A stretch of 43,527 nt of DNA from Ignavibacteria bacterium (lineage in GTDB: Bacteria; Bacteroidota; Ignavibacteria; Tepidaquicellales; Tepidaquicellaceae). Where the stretch lies: NCBI GenBank assembly GCA_028714695.1, contig JAQTLX010000022.1, forward strand, positions 1 through 43,527, read 5' to 3'. Position numbers and translations under genes: made by a program. Shown piece after piece: positions 35,783-43,527 of this stretch (its first letter is position 1; each line of letters starts with the position of its first letter). The notes beneath the pieces are model-generated. The model did no database searches. It saw nothing but the letters and a program-made list of their open reading frames with translations, and was not told the origin of the DNA.

Positions 35783-37960
35783 TTACGCGACGTCACAGGA
35801 CATAATCCCGCGCCAATCGGGATTAGCAAGTCCCCAATCAAAAAACGAATCAAACGTAATACCAAGCGCTTTTCCAACGCCCGAATTTTCCGCCCGATAC
35901 GTCGGAACCTTATTCCCGTTAAGATAGTAAATTTCAAAAGTTGGAAGCAACATTTGATCCGCCGCGAGATACCAATGTTCATTAGAAGAAAGCAAGGAAC
36001 CGAGATAGGCGGAAATCACGGGAATAAGCGTAGTACGCCCGCCATTCGCCGAAAACGGGTTATATGTACTTGTTCCGGAAACCTGTACATTGGAGAGATT
36101 ATTAATAATATTCTCAATAGTACTTTCATACTCTGGACCCGCAATAATGTACCGCGGTGTAAGTCCAAGAGGACGCGCCGCTTGATCAGCGACCGCTTGC
36201 ATTGCTTTAATGTTCCGAAAATATTGACGCGCCGCGTTAAGAGACGTAAGAGACGGAACACCTGACGTAAGATAAATATTTGCATGATCTGTTCCAGCCG
36301 CCGCACTCCCCGTAAACATAGCGCTTGAACCCTCAACCATGGTAGGACCTGCAAAAGCATTCGAAACCAACGCATTATATACCGCTTCGTCAATCGCTAT
36401 AAATTGCTCCGCCGCCAGTTTTCGGGGAACATCGGTAAACATTTTCAAATCGTCATTAATCATGGATTTCCTTGAAAAATTTAACGCAAGTCCATAAGTA
36501 TCAAGATATGCCGTTTCCTTTTTATCGGAAAATTTTGCGAATTCGAAATCCTCACCCTCCGCCAATTTTTTAACGCGCGAAATCCCCGACATTGATACGG
36601 TATTAATAGATTTAAAATCGTTTGTTTGTCCTTCTCCGCACCATATCGGAAAAGTGACCGCCGTATTTTCTTTGGCGAAAGAAACGGACTTATTGGCAAG
36701 TTCGGAAAGAACATTCGGCAAATCACTCGACGTTATAGCTTCCGCATGAAACATACGAAGGGCGGAATCCGCAACCTGTTCGCCACCCATTTGAACGATC
36801 TTACGCACGTTCCCGCCCCCACGAACGAGAATTTCCTTTACAAGTGCGTGAAAACCACGGGGAGCACCACTTGCGTTTGCGCGGCTTATAATTTCAGGTT
36901 TCCTTTCAAGTCCCGCCGCCACACTCAAGGATTCAACCGCCGCCTTTCGAAATTTGTCCGCTTCGTCCGTTACAACTCCCGTATGATCCGCCCCGACTGG
37001 CGGCTTCAATCCTTCCGCCGCCTTATCAAGGATTTTCGTAAGACAAACAGAAAGCGTTTCGCCGCCGTCGATAAGCGCCGTTTCAAAATCACGGGGGAGA
37101 TTAAGGGCGGAACATCGCGCCATAATTTCCTTTACGCGGGAACGTTCGTCGGACGCGGACGGCGCGGCGGGCGCGGGCGCGACATTCCATTTTTTACCGC
37201 AATTGGTGCAAAATTCGGCGGCTTCGTCCTTTATTTCTTTGCCGCAATGAAGACACTTTTTCATAACTAAACCCCTTTCGTTAAATGGTTTTTTTGAAGA
37301 ATTGTTTTTATAACCGAAAAGCGTTTTCATTCCGCTTTTTATCTTTTTTGAATCAAATATTTTACCAAACATCGTTTCATTATTTGCGGCGCTGTCCTCT
37401 ATTTCTATCGGGTCTATCATTTCATCAATAAACCCGTAATCAAGAGCGTCAGCGGCGGGCATTAATTCGTCTTGATCCATTATTTGCTGTATTTCGTCAG
37501 CCGACAAGGTAACGGACTCCCGCGATTGATACGCCGATACTATAGATTTTTTTGTTTTATCAAGTTCGTTCGCTTCTTTTCGTAAATCTTCCGCATCACC
37601 AACGGCTACAGTCCACGGATTATGGATTAAAAGAAAAGTATTCCCCGGCATCACTATTTTATCCGCCGCCATAATTATCACGCTTGCCATAGAAGCAGCC
37701 CAACCGTCAACATACGCCGTAATATACGCCTGATGCCGATTAAGGATACTATAAATTGCAAGTCCTTCCGTAATTAATCCGCCCGGAGAATTTACACGAA
37801 GATTTATTTTTTTGACATCCCCAAGCGCCTTTAAATCCTTTTGAAATTTATCGGCGGTAATACCTTCCGAAAAAAAATCGCTTCCTATTTGACCATAAAT
37901 AGAAATTTCCGCTTCGTCGGCTTTACATAATGCCATGTTATACCAACTTTTATTTTTCAT
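35783..37960 (-). CDS. ClpP-type prohead protease fused to major capsid protein
   Basis: The 725-residue polyprotein has three parts. Residues 1-200 are a ClpP-like serine protease: INLRVNSPGG, GWAASMAS (S90), FLLIHNPW (H113) and DQDELMPAADALDYG (probable D164). Residues 236-256 form a zinc ribbon, CLHCGKEIKDEAAEFC followed by TNCGKK. From about 290 onward is the capsid protein, with SINTVSMSGISRVKKLAEG (delta-helix/E-loop region) and FSRKSMINDDLKMFTDVP typical of Mu-like/ClpP-fused capsids. An AAAGGGG site before an in-frame ATG at 37264 (residue 233, MKKCLHCGK) permits separate translation of a capsid form of 493 residues. It overlaps the portal gene by 4 bases. Confidence 0.85.
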   Translation of the reverse strand: MKNKSWYNMALCKADEAEISIYGQIGSDFFSEGITADKFQKDLKALGDVKKINLRVNSPGGLITEGLAIYSILNRHQAYITAYVDGWAASMASVIIMAADKIVMPGNTFLLIHNPWTVAVGDAEDLRKEANELDKTKKSIVSAYQSRESVTLSADEIQQIMDQDELMPAADALDYGFIDEMIDPIEIEDSAANNETMFGKIFDSKKIKSGMKTLFGYKNNSSKKPFNERGLVMKKCLHCGKEIKDEAAEFCTNCGKKWNVAPAPAAPSASDERSRVKEIMARCSALNLPRDFETALIDGGETLSVCLTKILDKAAEGLKPPVGADHTGVVTDEADKFRKAAVESLSVAAGLERKPEIISRANASGAPRGFHALVKEILVRGGGNVRKIVQMGGEQVADSALRMFHAEAITSSDLPNVLSELANKSVSFAKENTAVTFPIWCGEGQTNDFKSINTVSMSGISRVKKLAEGEDFEFAKFSDKKETAYLDTYGLALNFSRKSMINDDLKMFTDVPRKLAAEQFIAIDEAVYNALVSNAFAGPTMVEGSSAMFTGSAAAGTDHANIYLTSGVPSLTSLNAARQYFRNIKAMQAVADQAARPLGLTPRYIIAGPEYESTIENIINNLSNVQVSGTSTYNPFSANGGRTTLIPVISAYLGSLLSSNEHWYLAADQMLLPTFEIYYLNGNKVPTYRAENSGVGKALGITFDSFFDWGLANPDWRGIMSCDVA
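37264..37282 (-). promoter_or_regulatory. Internal ribosome binding site within the protease-capsid gene
   Basis: Minus-strand GAAAGGGG followed by TTTAGTT and ATG (37264), identical in form to the leaders of other strongly translated genes here. The residues encoded just before the ATG (KPFNERGLV) are what a leader sequence would translate to. Confidence 0.7.
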
Positions 37961-39516
37961 TCCTTTTCCTCTTTTCCTGAAAAACTGTTTATATCGGGTC
38001 CGCCTTGATCCGGCTTATCTTCCGTTTTAATTCCACCGTCATTACTTGGAAGTAATTCTTCAAGTCCCGCGTCCGTTAATTCCTGTTTTTCTTTTTCACG
38101 CTGTTTAATTATTGCTTTATAATCTTGACCCTTCATAGCACAAAGTTGCTGCAAAGTTACTTGTCCGGTCTTATATAATAAATCTTGTGCTTGCGCGTCT
38201 TTTAACGGGTCAACCCATTGTTCACCTTCCGGTAAATGATAGCACTGTGAATATCTCCATTTATCCGAAAGATATTCATTAAACGAAATAGTGCCGACAC
38301 GCCCGGCCATAAATTCGAATTCAATAAATTTATTCCAGAGAGATTGACAGGCGCATTTTGCAAAATGCCGAAATAAAGAATTAAAATATTTTGTATCGCC
38401 GATTATATTAATGCGTCCGCCAGCAAAATTTGCGCCTTCAAGATCGGTAGTCATACGCCCGTATGAAAAACCCATTCCAACCGCCACGGCGTGAAGGGCG
38501 ACTTTAATAAGCGGAATAAAAGATTGATCTAACGTATCATCAAATTTTATAGGCTTCGGCTCTTCATCCGAATAATACGTACTCAATCTTTCAAGTGTTA
38601 CCGCTTCATCCTCTTCGCCATCCTCACTTTTAAGCAATTTTGACATTGCATTTTTAGCCGCTTTCTTTTCCCATATTCCCATACGCGTTAATTGACGGGA
38701 TTGTAAAAGCTTGTCGCCGAAAAGCTGCTCAATATCCCACAATTTCGTAATTACGGGGGTAAGCCACGGAATTCCAAGCCGCTGTTCCGCCTCTATTGTA
38801 CGATAAAAAAGCGACATTTGAGAAGCCGAAATGGGCGAATCGTATCCCTCTATATTAAAACTTTTAGGCTCAAAAAACGCGTTCATATTTTGACCTAAAA
38901 TAGTTTGATCTTTAATCGGTTTTTTATAAATATCCCCGAAATCAAAAGTGTCTTTCGAAAAGTCAAGAGTCGTCGGCTTAATTATTGTAAATGCCCGGCG
39001 TAATATAGAGTCAGATTTTCCCGCTATTTCTTGACGTAAAAAAGACCCCAAAGACATCATAGTTTTAAATTCAATACTTTGCCCCTCATATACCGTAACG
39101 CGCTGCGAACCACACCTATATATTTCATCGTTCGCCCGCTTCCAATCCTCTATTAAAATTGAATTTATTTTATCAATCGTATTGCCCGAAGCGTCAACGA
39201 CGGCGGGAAACTGTCGAATTCCGCCGCCAACTACAAACATATCCAAAACGTCAATTACCCTTTTTGCGTATGGATTATTACGACATGCTTCCTCACTACG
39301 CGCGGCAAGTCGTTTGAAACTATTTCGCAAAAGAAAAGTCGAAGTTTTAAGTTGCGGAAGCCAATCGCTTCTTATACGCCCTGTTTCAGCGCCTGTAAAA
39401 TCGCCTGACGATCCGTATATGGCGGAATCACGACCGCGCGTATATCCCTCTCTAAAAGCGTGTTGACGCCCCTTAATAGCGGCGGTATTTTTTATACGCG
39501 GTTTATTTTTTTTCAT
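37957..39516 (-). CDS. Portal protein (lambda gpB type)
   Basis: The 519-residue protein is a lambda-family portal. Visible are the N-terminal RHAF-like region, EEACRNNPYAKRVIDVLDMFVVGGG (about 72-97), the wing and stem region with RRIEAE-like YRTIEAEQRLGIPWLTPVI (about 239-257), and GMGFSYGRMTTDLEGANFAGGRINIIG (about 362-388), the conserved segment for this family. The C-terminal end is polar and disordered. It forms the dodecameric ring for DNA passage and binds the terminase. Gene order (gpW-like, portal, ClpP-capsid) is the lambda order. Confidence 0.88.
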   Translation of the reverse strand: MKKNKPRIKNTAAIKGRQHAFREGYTRGRDSAIYGSSGDFTGAETGRIRSDWLPQLKTSTFLLRNSFKRLAARSEEACRNNPYAKRVIDVLDMFVVGGGIRQFPAVVDASGNTIDKINSILIEDWKRANDEIYRCGSQRVTVYEGQSIEFKTMMSLGSFLRQEIAGKSDSILRRAFTIIKPTTLDFSKDTFDFGDIYKKPIKDQTILGQNMNAFFEPKSFNIEGYDSPISASQMSLFYRTIEAEQRLGIPWLTPVITKLWDIEQLFGDKLLQSRQLTRMGIWEKKAAKNAMSKLLKSEDGEEDEAVTLERLSTYYSDEEPKPIKFDDTLDQSFIPLIKVALHAVAVGMGFSYGRMTTDLEGANFAGGRINIIGDTKYFNSLFRHFAKCACQSLWNKFIEFEFMAGRVGTISFNEYLSDKWRYSQCYHLPEGEQWVDPLKDAQAQDLLYKTGQVTLQQLCAMKGQDYKAIIKQREKEKQELTDAGLEELLPSNDGGIKTEDKPDQGGPDINSFSGKEEKE

Positions 39517-39707
39517 TATTCGCCGAATCGCATAGGAAGAAAAGGACCATAATCGTCAATATTATCCGCCGCTATTTCTTTTGAAATTTTATACGCTTTT
39601 TCAACATCGGTATATTTTACGCGATGGTCGCCAATTTGCTTTTCGTCGACGCCTGATAAAAGTCTATCGGCCAGGGCGTCCCGTATTTCATCGTCAGTAG
39701 CCGCCAT
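39516..39707 (-). CDS. gpW-like head-tail joining protein (63 aa)
   Basis: The product from ATG 39707 is 63 residues, MAATDDEIRDALADRLLSG, followed by VKYTDVEKAYKISKEIAAD. The helix, beta hairpin with (D)HRVKYT, and second helix match the gpW fold, and it lies directly upstream of the portal as lambda W does. A TTG at 39716 would add three residues. gpW seals the head after packaging. Stop and portal start share one base. A long leader with two hairpins separates it from its promoter. Confidence 0.7.
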   Translation of the reverse strand: MAATDDEIRDALADRLLSGVDEKQIGDHRVKYTDVEKAYKISKEIAADNIDDYGPFLPMRFGE

Positions 39708-39736
39708 AATTTTCAACTTTCTTTAAAATTTTAAGT

Positions 39737-39799
39737 AGTGGGCGTATGTTTTACGCCCACTCTTTTCGTTAATATTCCCCGCGTCTTTATAAAGACGCG
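39737..39799. other. Two perfect hairpins in the leader of the portal unit
   Basis: AGTGGGCGTA (39737-39746) pairs with TACGCCCACT (39752-39761), loop of 5. A 20-base perfect palindrome CGCGTCTTTATAAAGACGCG covers 39780-39799. Both lie between the promoter (39824) and the gpW-like start (39707), thus in the leader RNA. The first may also act as a weak terminator. Regulatory role is inference. Confidence 0.7.
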
Positions 39800-39823
39800 C
39801 GCCGCGTATATCGTCAATCAAGA

Positions 39824-39852
39824 AAAATAACATATTTACTATAAAAAGTCAA
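39824..39852 (-). promoter_or_regulatory. Leftward phage promoter
   Basis: Minus-strand TTGACT (39852-39847), spacer 17 with TATAGTAAAT, TATTTT (39829-39824). It starts the head unit (gpW-like, portal, capsid, DUF2190). Confidence 0.82.
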
Positions 39853-39871
39853 GAAGTTTTTTATTTACTTC

Positions 39872-40111
39872 CTATAAAGCATTATCCTTTATCAACTTAA
39901 AAATCAAAATAATATTTGATTTTTCAGGAACCGTACCAAAAAAATCATAACCATAAGCACGCATAAAATTTAATTTCTCTTGTAGACGCACTTCATTTCC
40001 GTCAATATCCGGCGTAAAATTTACAGTTTTATACGCTGGAAAAGCTATTTTTTCGGGCTTTTCGCTCGAAATTTCACTAAAAATAGCGGGTTTTTCTTTA
40101 CTTTTTGCCAT
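39872..40111 (-). CDS. Hypothetical protein (79 aa) after the terminase
   Basis: A 79-residue protein with a basic-polar N-terminus (MAKSKEKPAIFSEISSEKPEK), then FPAYKTVNFTPDIDGNEVRLQEKLNF and a hydrophobic end (SNIILIFKLIKDNAL). GGAG site before ATG 40111. It sits between the large terminase and the head promoter. It has no recognisable motif; small genes at this place often encode packaging or connector accessories. Confidence 0.6.
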   Translation of the reverse strand: MAKSKEKPAIFSEISSEKPEKIAFPAYKTVNFTPDIDGNEVRLQEKLNFMRAYGYDFFGTVPEKSNIILIFKLIKDNAL

Positions 40112-40133
40112 AAAGCCTACTCCTTTTTTAAGG

Positions 40134-42161
40134 TTATTCCCACGCCGTTTTAGGTCTTTGTGACCTATTATCTATGCTATTTCTAATGTTATTATTTTTT
40201 TGTTCCTTTTTTACGCTTGGATTCGAAGAAATTCGCTCTTTTAATCGGGCAACAATGGCGGGATCGAAAAGCGCCGAATCCAATTCAAGCAAAAGCGCGG
40301 CGGCGTATGCCAAATTTAAACAGTCCCGATAGTGATCTACTTCGTCGTGTATCCATTCCGATTCAATGCGCCCGTCCGATAATGTTTTATTTTTAAAATA
40401 TTGTGCGTTTGCCTGTTTAATAAAATCGTCCGATACGTCCATAGGTAAAAACCATAATTTTCCATCCATCATCTTACCGACTTCATAACTTAAATATGGC
40501 GTTTGACCTAAATAAAATTTATTTGGTTCGCCGTTGTCGTCCTTAGTCATTGACTTATAAAGAGGAGATTTTTTAGGGTCAATCTTCGTCAATCCGACAT
40601 ACGAATCCATAAAACCTAAATTATCAGTTATATAATCGACATCCGCCGCGCGATGTCCGCCACGATCGATAAACCCTTGCTTAATCGGATATATCCGCGA
40701 ACCTGTTTTGTTTGCAAGGGCCGATTCGTAAAGCCCATTTTTAAATATTTCCAAAGTTTTTTCAAGGGGTCTATTTTTATCTATAGGACAAAATATTTTT
40801 CCGTATCGTAAAACCCATGACGACATATTTTCGCCCCATCCCGGAATTACATAGTAGAAATAATCGTCCATAGAATCAACGCCGCACGTACAAACCAAAA
40901 CTTCATCGGGAACTTGACATAATGCTCCGCGCGAAAAATACTTTCGCTTTTTTGATTCAAAAGAATTTACTTCTAAACGCGCCGCCTTTAGTACGGTATG
41001 ACGCGCCATATCCTCGTTGTCGTATGTTTTCTTTTTTTGCGGAATGTTTTTAGATTCAGCAAAACGCGCAAGACATTCATAAAAAGGAAAATTTGCTTCG
41101 TCAACAAGGCGGGACCATTGAAAACATACAGTTTCAAATTTATCCCGCTTTTCTTCGTCTATTATTGTTCCGTCCTTTAATATTTTTTCCGCTTTTTGGT
41201 GGAATTTTTCTCCCTCGTATATTTCAGGGGCAATATATTTAATACGCCTTGAAATCTTTATTCTATCACTTTCCCGTATTTCATTTTTACAAAAACGGCA
41301 TTCATATTTAACCGCCGCTTCCTTCATATTTCGAATAAATTGCGCGGACAAAGGAAAATTTGGATCACGTAATTTAATACAAAATTCATTCGGCGAACCG
41401 TCGCGACCGGGAATATAATCACTTAATATTTGATATTCCCCGCACGTCGGGCACGGAACGGCGGGACGAAGGATCAAAACGCCATCTTTATATATCTCGT
41501 TATAGTGGCAATCCCCCGTTTTATTTGGCGATGATTCAATAATAGAAAATCTTAAATGTTGCGGGCATCCTTTTTGTCTTCCGTAAAGCGTATCAATCGG
41601 ATCGTATATCATTTTTTCCCATTTACTCACTTCTGACCCTATAATAAAACCGGCTCCAAAAGTTGCAAGGTCATTTATATTTTGTGCGGACGCGATACGC
41701 CAAAAAGACCCCATTAAAAGGATATTATCAATTGTTAAATTATCTTCGTTCCCGTCCCATAATTCCCTCAATGCCGGATTACTTTTAATCATTGGCAAAA
41801 TTCTCGTTTTAAAAACAAGTTTTGCCGTTTCAGTTTCAGCATACGTAATAATACCGTTAATTTTTAAATACTTCATAGCCCAAAACGCGCAAACGTCCGT
41901 TATTCCGGACTTAAATGTACGCGTCGCCCCACTGAAAATAACCCGCCGCCAACGCGTAATGGCGTCAACCGGCTCTATTTGATAAGGGCGTAATATTAAT
42001 TCACAAGGGGTGTCATAGCCTTTCGGTACAAGAGTAAGATTTTTAGAAAATTCGGAAGGTTTCGGAATAGGCTTAATTAAAAATGCTTCGCGTTCCGAAG
42101 CGTAAAGAGGATGGACGGCATCATGATCTATTTTAGGAAATTGCTTTTTTATGTATTCCAT
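40134..42161 (-). CDS. Terminase large subunit (gpA family)
   Basis: The 675-residue protein is a GpA-type large terminase. The ATPase half has the adenine-motif-like RPYQIEPVDAITRWRRVIF (58-76), a deviant P-loop SGATRTFKSG (77-86, typical of this family), IITYAETETAKLVF and GFIIGSEVSKW at the Walker B place. A zinc pair CPTCGEYQ...CRFCKNE follows (about 230-290), then the nuclease half with CTCGVDSMDDYFYYVIPGWG and GGHRAADVDYITD (metal-binding Asp). It cuts and packages DNA with the small subunit, whose gene overlaps by 29 bases. Confidence 0.9.
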   Translation of the reverse strand: MEYIKKQFPKIDHDAVHPLYASEREAFLIKPIPKPSEFSKNLTLVPKGYDTPCELILRPYQIEPVDAITRWRRVIFSGATRTFKSGITDVCAFWAMKYLKINGIITYAETETAKLVFKTRILPMIKSNPALRELWDGNEDNLTIDNILLMGSFWRIASAQNINDLATFGAGFIIGSEVSKWEKMIYDPIDTLYGRQKGCPQHLRFSIIESSPNKTGDCHYNEIYKDGVLILRPAVPCPTCGEYQILSDYIPGRDGSPNEFCIKLRDPNFPLSAQFIRNMKEAAVKYECRFCKNEIRESDRIKISRRIKYIAPEIYEGEKFHQKAEKILKDGTIIDEEKRDKFETVCFQWSRLVDEANFPFYECLARFAESKNIPQKKKTYDNEDMARHTVLKAARLEVNSFESKKRKYFSRGALCQVPDEVLVCTCGVDSMDDYFYYVIPGWGENMSSWVLRYGKIFCPIDKNRPLEKTLEIFKNGLYESALANKTGSRIYPIKQGFIDRGGHRAADVDYITDNLGFMDSYVGLTKIDPKKSPLYKSMTKDDNGEPNKFYLGQTPYLSYEVGKMMDGKLWFLPMDVSDDFIKQANAQYFKNKTLSDGRIESEWIHDEVDHYRDCLNLAYAAALLLELDSALFDPAIVARLKERISSNPSVKKEQKNNNIRNSIDNRSQRPKTAWE

Positions 42162-42678
42162 CCAAAATCTTCCTATAAAAATCAGAATTATCTACCCGCT
42201 TCTCGCTTGTTACCGTCACGGGGAGCGCCGCCGCACTCGCAACCGATCCGCAATATGCCGACATCATTTTTAAAACATATTCCCGGTCTAATGCCGCAAG
42301 CTCTTCAACAGATCGCATCGATCTTTCCGCCCGTGTCATTTGATACGATTTTTCTAAATAGTCACGAAGCATCACAGCGCGACCCGTCAATACTTTTTCG
42401 GCTTCGGTTCGAAGAATATATAATTCAGCAATTTTATTATTATTTAATTGTAGTTTTCTTATCTCCTCTTGTATTTTTTGAGCGTGCAAGGAATTCTTTT
42501 CGCCCGCGTTCGACGCCCGTTCTAACAACCATCCGTGAACTTCATACAGGTTATACGTTAAATCAGGATTACGCGGGCATCCATCGGCAAGCCAACGGTC
42601 AATCGTCACTCCCGAAACGTGAAAAAAACGCGCGGTTTCATCGCGCGTTTTAGTGGTCGTCCCCTCAAGGTCTTTCAT
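42133..42678 (-). CDS. terS: Terminase small subunit (Nu1-like)
   Basis: The 181-residue protein begins with a winged helix-turn-helix of Nu1 type: TRDETARFFHVSGVTIDRWLADGCP (about 11-35) and YNLYEVHGWLLERA. A helical dimerisation region follows (QKIQEEIRKLQLNNNKIAELYILRTEAEKVLTG), then a C-terminal part that binds the large subunit in known systems. It recognises the packaging site. The start shares TAATG with the upstream stop, so translation is coupled. Confidence 0.85.
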   Translation of the reverse strand: MKDLEGTTTKTRDETARFFHVSGVTIDRWLADGCPRNPDLTYNLYEVHGWLLERASNAGEKNSLHAQKIQEEIRKLQLNNNKIAELYILRTEAEKVLTGRAVMLRDYLEKSYQMTRAERSMRSVEELAALDREYVLKMMSAYCGSVASAAALPVTVTSEKRVDNSDFYRKILDGIHKKAIS

Positions 42679-43004
42679 TATTTTTTATATTTTTCGATTT
42701 GTGAATTGTAAAGCGTATCAACGTCTTTTTCCGTACCATTGGCCTTTTCTTTCAACTTTTCAAGATCAAATTTTACTTTATATGCCGTAATAAAAGCCAA
42801 AAACAGAGCGGCATATTTCGCAAACTCTGCGATAATCGGCGGGACCGCCAATTGTGCCGCCGTAAAAACACCGGGAATTCCGGCAATTACGGTGCATACC
42901 GCAGTTAAAAAAATACCGGCTTTCGTAATCGAGAACGTACCGTCTTTTTTAAAAAACGTCGCGTTAATAATTGCTTTCGCTTTGTCAATAATACTTTTAA
43001 ACAT
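42678..43004 (-). CDS. Two-TM membrane protein, holin candidate (108 aa)
   Basis: The 108-residue protein has two hydrophobic segments (about 30-50, GIFLTAVCTVIAGIPGVF, and 62-80, FAKYAALFLAFITAYKV) separated by a short turn, with a basic N-terminus and charged C-terminus (LEKLKEKANGTEKDVDTLYN). This is the layout of class II holins. The neighbour upstream is a lysozyme-like protein, overlapping by 8 bases, so the two may form the lysis pair. Site AAAGGCGG before ATG 43004. Confidence 0.65.
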   Translation of the reverse strand: MFKSIIDKAKAIINATFFKKDGTFSITKAGIFLTAVCTVIAGIPGVFTAAQLAVPPIIAEFAKYAALFLAFITAYKVKFDLEKLKEKANGTEKDVDTLYNSQIEKYKK

Positions 43005-43452
43005 CGGAACCGCCTTTCTTTAAGGTTTTTAAAATAGTTATTAAACGCCCAACAATTACAGGAGAACGATAAAACCACGGGGATCGTTCAAGTATTTCTA
43101 TTGCTCTATCGTAATTTTTTTCTTTTTCTATATGCGCTAAAAGTTCAGACAACCAAATACGCGGGCCGCCCGTCAGATATACCAAAGATACAACCGCCTT
43201 CTGAAGCTCGGGAGAAAATAAAAGAAAGCTCGGGGCGTACTCAATACACCATGCTATACACGTTTCAAAATCCTGTTCGAAATATTGATTACATAACGCC
43301 GCGCCTATTGTGTCGCCATTATGTAAACGATCTTCGGGTATAACCAGGTGATTAACGCCCACGCGAAGCATGCCGATAATATCATAATGTACACGTAAAT
43401 TTGCGCCGTGGTCCATCAGTATTTGATTTTTAATTGGCCGGTAGTCGCTCAT
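42997..43452 (-). CDS. T4-lysozyme-like (GH24) protein without catalytic Glu
   Basis: The 151-residue protein can be aligned along its length with T4-type lysozymes: LRVHYDIIGMLRVGVNHLVI (about 19-38) corresponds to the catalytic hairpin, CNQYFEQDFETCIAWCIEYA to the second lobe start, and SPWFYRSPVIVGRLITILKT to the final helices. The catalytic Glu position (before GANLR, in MDHGA) is His and the Thr of the third catalytic position is Arg (MLRVG); only the Asp (HYD) remains. It may thus be inactive or changed in activity, perhaps a binding protein. A run of G (GGGGGGGG) before ATG 43452 is the ribosome binding site. Confidence 0.65.
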   Translation of the reverse strand: MSDYRPIKNQILMDHGANLRVHYDIIGMLRVGVNHLVIPEDRLHNGDTIGAALCNQYFEQDFETCIAWCIEYAPSFLLFSPELQKAVVSLVYLTGGPRIWLSELLAHIEKEKNYDRAIEILERSPWFYRSPVIVGRLITILKTLKKGGSDV

Positions 43453-43509
43453 AATTTACCCCCCCCCTTTTTTTTTTATGGCTATAAAGTAAAGTTACAA
43501 ACAATAAAG

Positions 43510-43527
43510 AATATAACATATTTACTT
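43510..43527 (-). promoter_or_regulatory. Leftward phage promoter cut by the window end
   Basis: Minus-strand TATATT (43515-43510) and the first 12 bases of the conserved spacer (AAGTAAATATGT) are present; the TTGACT box would lie beyond 43527. It drives the lysozyme-like, membrane and terminase genes. Confidence 0.75.

Noticed and set aside
36626..37270. 214-residue plus-strand frame in the capsid gene
   Set aside because: Antisense shadow of the capsid frame; very basic composition and no start signal.
31561..43452. Prophage or integrative element
   Set aside because: I found no integrase, attachment site, repressor or host flank in the window.

Overview
This window looks like a nearly complete or complete genome (43.5 kb) of a tailed double-stranded DNA bacteriophage with siphovirus-type organisation. 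It carries small and large terminase, lambda-type portal, a ClpP-type protease fused to the major capsid protein, head-tail connectors, tail tube, a pair of tail chaperones joined by a frameshift signal, tape measure, tail tip and tail fibre genes, and a full replication module. I see no integrase, excisionase, repressor, tRNA or rRNA, so a virulent life style is the simplest reading. Stops of all three kinds are used (TAA dominant), which fits the standard bacterial code. Promoters are sigma70-like (TTGACT, 17-base spacer, TATAAT) and ribosome binding sites are typically AAAGGGG or GGAGG. This means a bacterial host with conventional signals, but I cannot name it.

Layout. (1) 1-983: a gene-free, very AT-rich block between two perfect 85-base repeats, each carrying a leftward terminator. 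It holds an interrupted inverted repeat and 10/11-base tandem repeats, and is the best candidate for an origin or control region. (2) 959-1605: a 49-base perfect inverted repeat carrying two identical divergent promoters whose start codons lie at the expected transcription start. (3) 1480-3991: a rightward operon of very small genes, including a DUF5675-type protein and a frameshifted RadC/JAB-domain gene, closed by a terminator, then one more promoter and a 52-residue gene. (4) 4311-4351: a strong bidirectional terminator where the two transcription directions meet. (5) 4359-43452: everything else is leftward. Read in the direction of transcription (right to left) the order is lysozyme-like protein, membrane protein, terminase, connector, portal, protease-capsid, decoration protein, glycosyltransferase, connectors, tail tube, chaperones, tape measure, tail proteins, tail fibre, second glycosyltransferase. 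The early/replication block follows: phosphoesterase, arginine-rich repeat protein, DUF2800 nuclease, DUF2815-like ssDNA-binding protein, family A DNA polymerase, SF2 helicase, HD hydrolase, DUF1599-like protein, VRR-NUC nuclease, DUF4031 protein, primase-helicase and a small hydrophobic protein.

Transcription appears to be set by about seven leftward promoters that are nearly identical over their whole length, including a conserved AAGTAAAT in the spacer. The same motif is repeated in the origin-like block, hinting at a common DNA-binding factor. Several promoters sit directly after the terminator or stop codon of the preceding unit.

The most striking item is in the DNA polymerase gene. A 296-residue intein sits in motif B. 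Its splicing blocks are in frame with the polymerase, while an HNH-type homing endonuclease is encoded wholly inside it in a different reading frame with its own ribosome binding site. Other points of interest are a -1 frameshift site with downstream stem that adds a DnaJ-like zinc domain to the tail chaperone, an internal ribosome binding site inside the protease-capsid fusion, and a T4-lysozyme-like protein that lacks the catalytic glutamate.
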